64,000 nucleotides of DNA from PALSA-1006 sp964571195 (GTDB lineage Bacteria; Pseudomonadota; Gammaproteobacteria; Burkholderiales; Gallionellaceae), in NCBI GenBank assembly GCA_964571195.1, contig CAZNAD010000001.1:62001-126000 (forward strand), in the 5' to 3' direction. Below, one piece after another: positions 63,155 through 64,000 of this stretch. Every line of letters starts with the position of its first letter. Position 1 is the first letter of the stretch. The notes below the pieces were generated by a model, which saw nothing but the letters and a program-made list of their open reading frames with translations, made no database searches and was not told the DNA's origin. The position numbers and the translations under genes were made by a program.

Positions 63155-63427
63155 ATGGCAAGAATGGTGCAGTGCGTAAAACTCGGACGCGAAGCGGAGG
63201 GGCTGGATCGCCCGACTTATCCGGGGCCGCTGGGACAGCGGATATACGACAACGTATCGAAGGAAGCCTGGCAGGGCTGGATCAAATTTCAGACCATGCT
63301 GGTGAACGAAAACCGTCTCAACCTGGCGGACGTAAAGGCGCGCAAATATCTGGCCGAGCAGATGGAGAACTACTTCTTCGGCGCGGGCACCCAGATGCCG
63401 TCGGGTTTCGTGCCACCGGCACACTGA
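63155..63427 (+). CDS. yggX: Fe(2+)-trafficking protein YggX
   Basis: Small protein involved in iron handling and protection of Fe-S clusters. 90 residues. N-terminus MARMVQCVKLGREAEGLDRP with conserved Cys7, then GQRIYDNVSKEAWQGWIKFQ, are diagnostic. The ppk start lies 14 nt downstream. Confidence 0.96.
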   Translation: MARMVQCVKLGREAEGLDRPTYPGPLGQRIYDNVSKEAWQGWIKFQTMLVNENRLNLADVKARKYLAEQMENYFFGAGTQMPSGFVPPAH

Positions 63428-63441
63428 AACAGACCGCGCAA

Positions 63442-64000
63442 GTGGCGACCAGATTTCCCCCACAACAATTCCTGAATCGCGAGCTCGGCTTGCTGGAGTT
63501 CAACCGGCGCGTGTTGGCACAGGCCGAAAATCCGGCTATCCCGCCGCTGGAACGCTTGAAATATCTGTGTATCGTCAGCAGCAATCTTGACGAGTTCTTC
63601 GAGATACGAGTCGCCGGATTGAAGGAACAGATCAAGGTCGGCGCGGTCTCTTCCGGGCCGGACGGTCTGGATGCCGCGCAGATACTCAAGCGTGTGCGTG
63701 ACCAAGCGCACCAGATCATCGAGCAGCAATATCAGATTTTCAACAAAGACCTGGTTCCCACGCTGGCCACGGCGGGGGTGCGCTTTCTGCGTCGTACGCA
63801 TTGGAACGAGATACAAAGCGCCTGGGTGAAGGATTTTTTCCTGCGCGAAGTGATGCCGGTGCTCACGCCTATCGGCCTGGATCCTTCCCACCCTTTTCCG
63901 CGCGTGCTCAACAAGAGTCTGAACTTCGCCGTCGAGCTTAACGGCAAGGATGCCTTCGGGCGCAATTCCGCCAAGGCCATCGTGCAAGCGCCGCGAGTGT
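63442..64000 (+). CDS. ppk: Polyphosphate kinase Ppk (N-terminal part)
   Basis: Makes inorganic polyphosphate from ATP. 186 codons are visible and the frame runs off the right edge. Start GTG 63442; upstream in-frame codons to the yggX stop contain no better start. The N-terminal domain reads FLNRELGLLEFNRRVLAQAE, IVSSNLDEFFEIRVAGLKEQ and VMPVLTPIGLDPSHPFPRVL, the hallmark of PPK1. The catalytic His residues lie outside the window. Confidence 0.92.
   Translation, partial: MATRFPPQQFLNRELGLLEFNRRVLAQAENPAIPPLERLKYLCIVSSNLDEFFEIRVAGLKEQIKVGAVSSGPDGLDAAQILKRVRDQAHQIIEQQYQIFNKDLVPTLATAGVRFLRRTHWNEIQSAWVKDFFLREVMPVLTPIGLDPSHPFPRVLNKSLNFAVELNGKDAFGRNSAKAIVQAPRV

Overview
The window is a stretch of a betaproteobacterial chromosome. 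The gene orders flgBCDEFGHIJKL, rpe-gph-trpEGD, hemA-prfA-prmC and lolB-ispE-tRNA(Gln)-prs-rplY-pth are all typical of that class. The density of cyclic-di-GMP genes, the ubiquinone genes and the single-gene iron functions (Dps, YggX, bacteriohemerythrin, ferredoxin) would suit a Nitrosomonadales/Gallionellaceae-like environmental bacterium, but family placement is inference. Almost everything is coding. There is no phage, plasmid, complete insertion sequence or CRISPR array.

Layout. 1-10517: flagellar rod, hook, ring and hook-filament junction genes (flgB partial to flgL), with a near-consensus sigma-28 promoter before flgKL. 10569-13077 (minus): ftsYEX. 13195-16889 (plus): an M16 peptidase pair (one with the zinc motif, one without), rsmD (apparently with an AUA start) and coaD. 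16902-21736: a small ferredoxin and two cyclic-di-GMP genes, one fused to a hemerythrin domain. 21771-24423: a secreted pentapeptide-repeat protein, an Fe-S flavoreductase and an SDR-type protein. 24452-32526 (minus): ispB, tRNA-Pro, rpe, gph, trpE, trpG, trpD, then a cyclic-di-GMP gene with a c-type heme motif where trpC is often found. 32636-34574: an MFS transporter, slyX and a palindromic repeat.

34677-39627: hemA, prfA, a Cache-HAMP-GGDEF gene and prmC. 39750-43672: ridA, recG, ubiC and ubiA. 43669-44631: terC on the opposite strand, flanked on its far side by a decayed copy of the ubiA tail. 44869-50591: a MocR-type regulator, ccoG, dps, a methyltransferase, mutM and two orphan small proteins. 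50860-53912 (minus): a GldFG-like ABC system. 54002-59615: a TPR lipoprotein, lolB, ispE, tRNA-Gln, prs, rplY and pth. 59704-64000: tRNA-Phe, a glutamine amidotransferase resembling the N-acetylglutaminylglutamine-amide enzyme, argA, yggX and the start of ppk.

Two themes stand out. First, four cyclic-di-GMP proteins, all with GGDEF and an intact RxxD inhibitory site, sit inside or at the ends of conserved housekeeping operons, and two carry oxygen- or redox-related cofactors (diiron hemerythrin, c-type heme). With the flagellar locus they suggest redox-controlled switching between swimming and attachment. Second, several non-coding structures look worth testing: a possible Shine-Dalgarno-sequestering fold before trpE, a 140-bp palindromic element before hemA, a second inverted repeat before gph, and direct-repeat remains of ubiA around terC.
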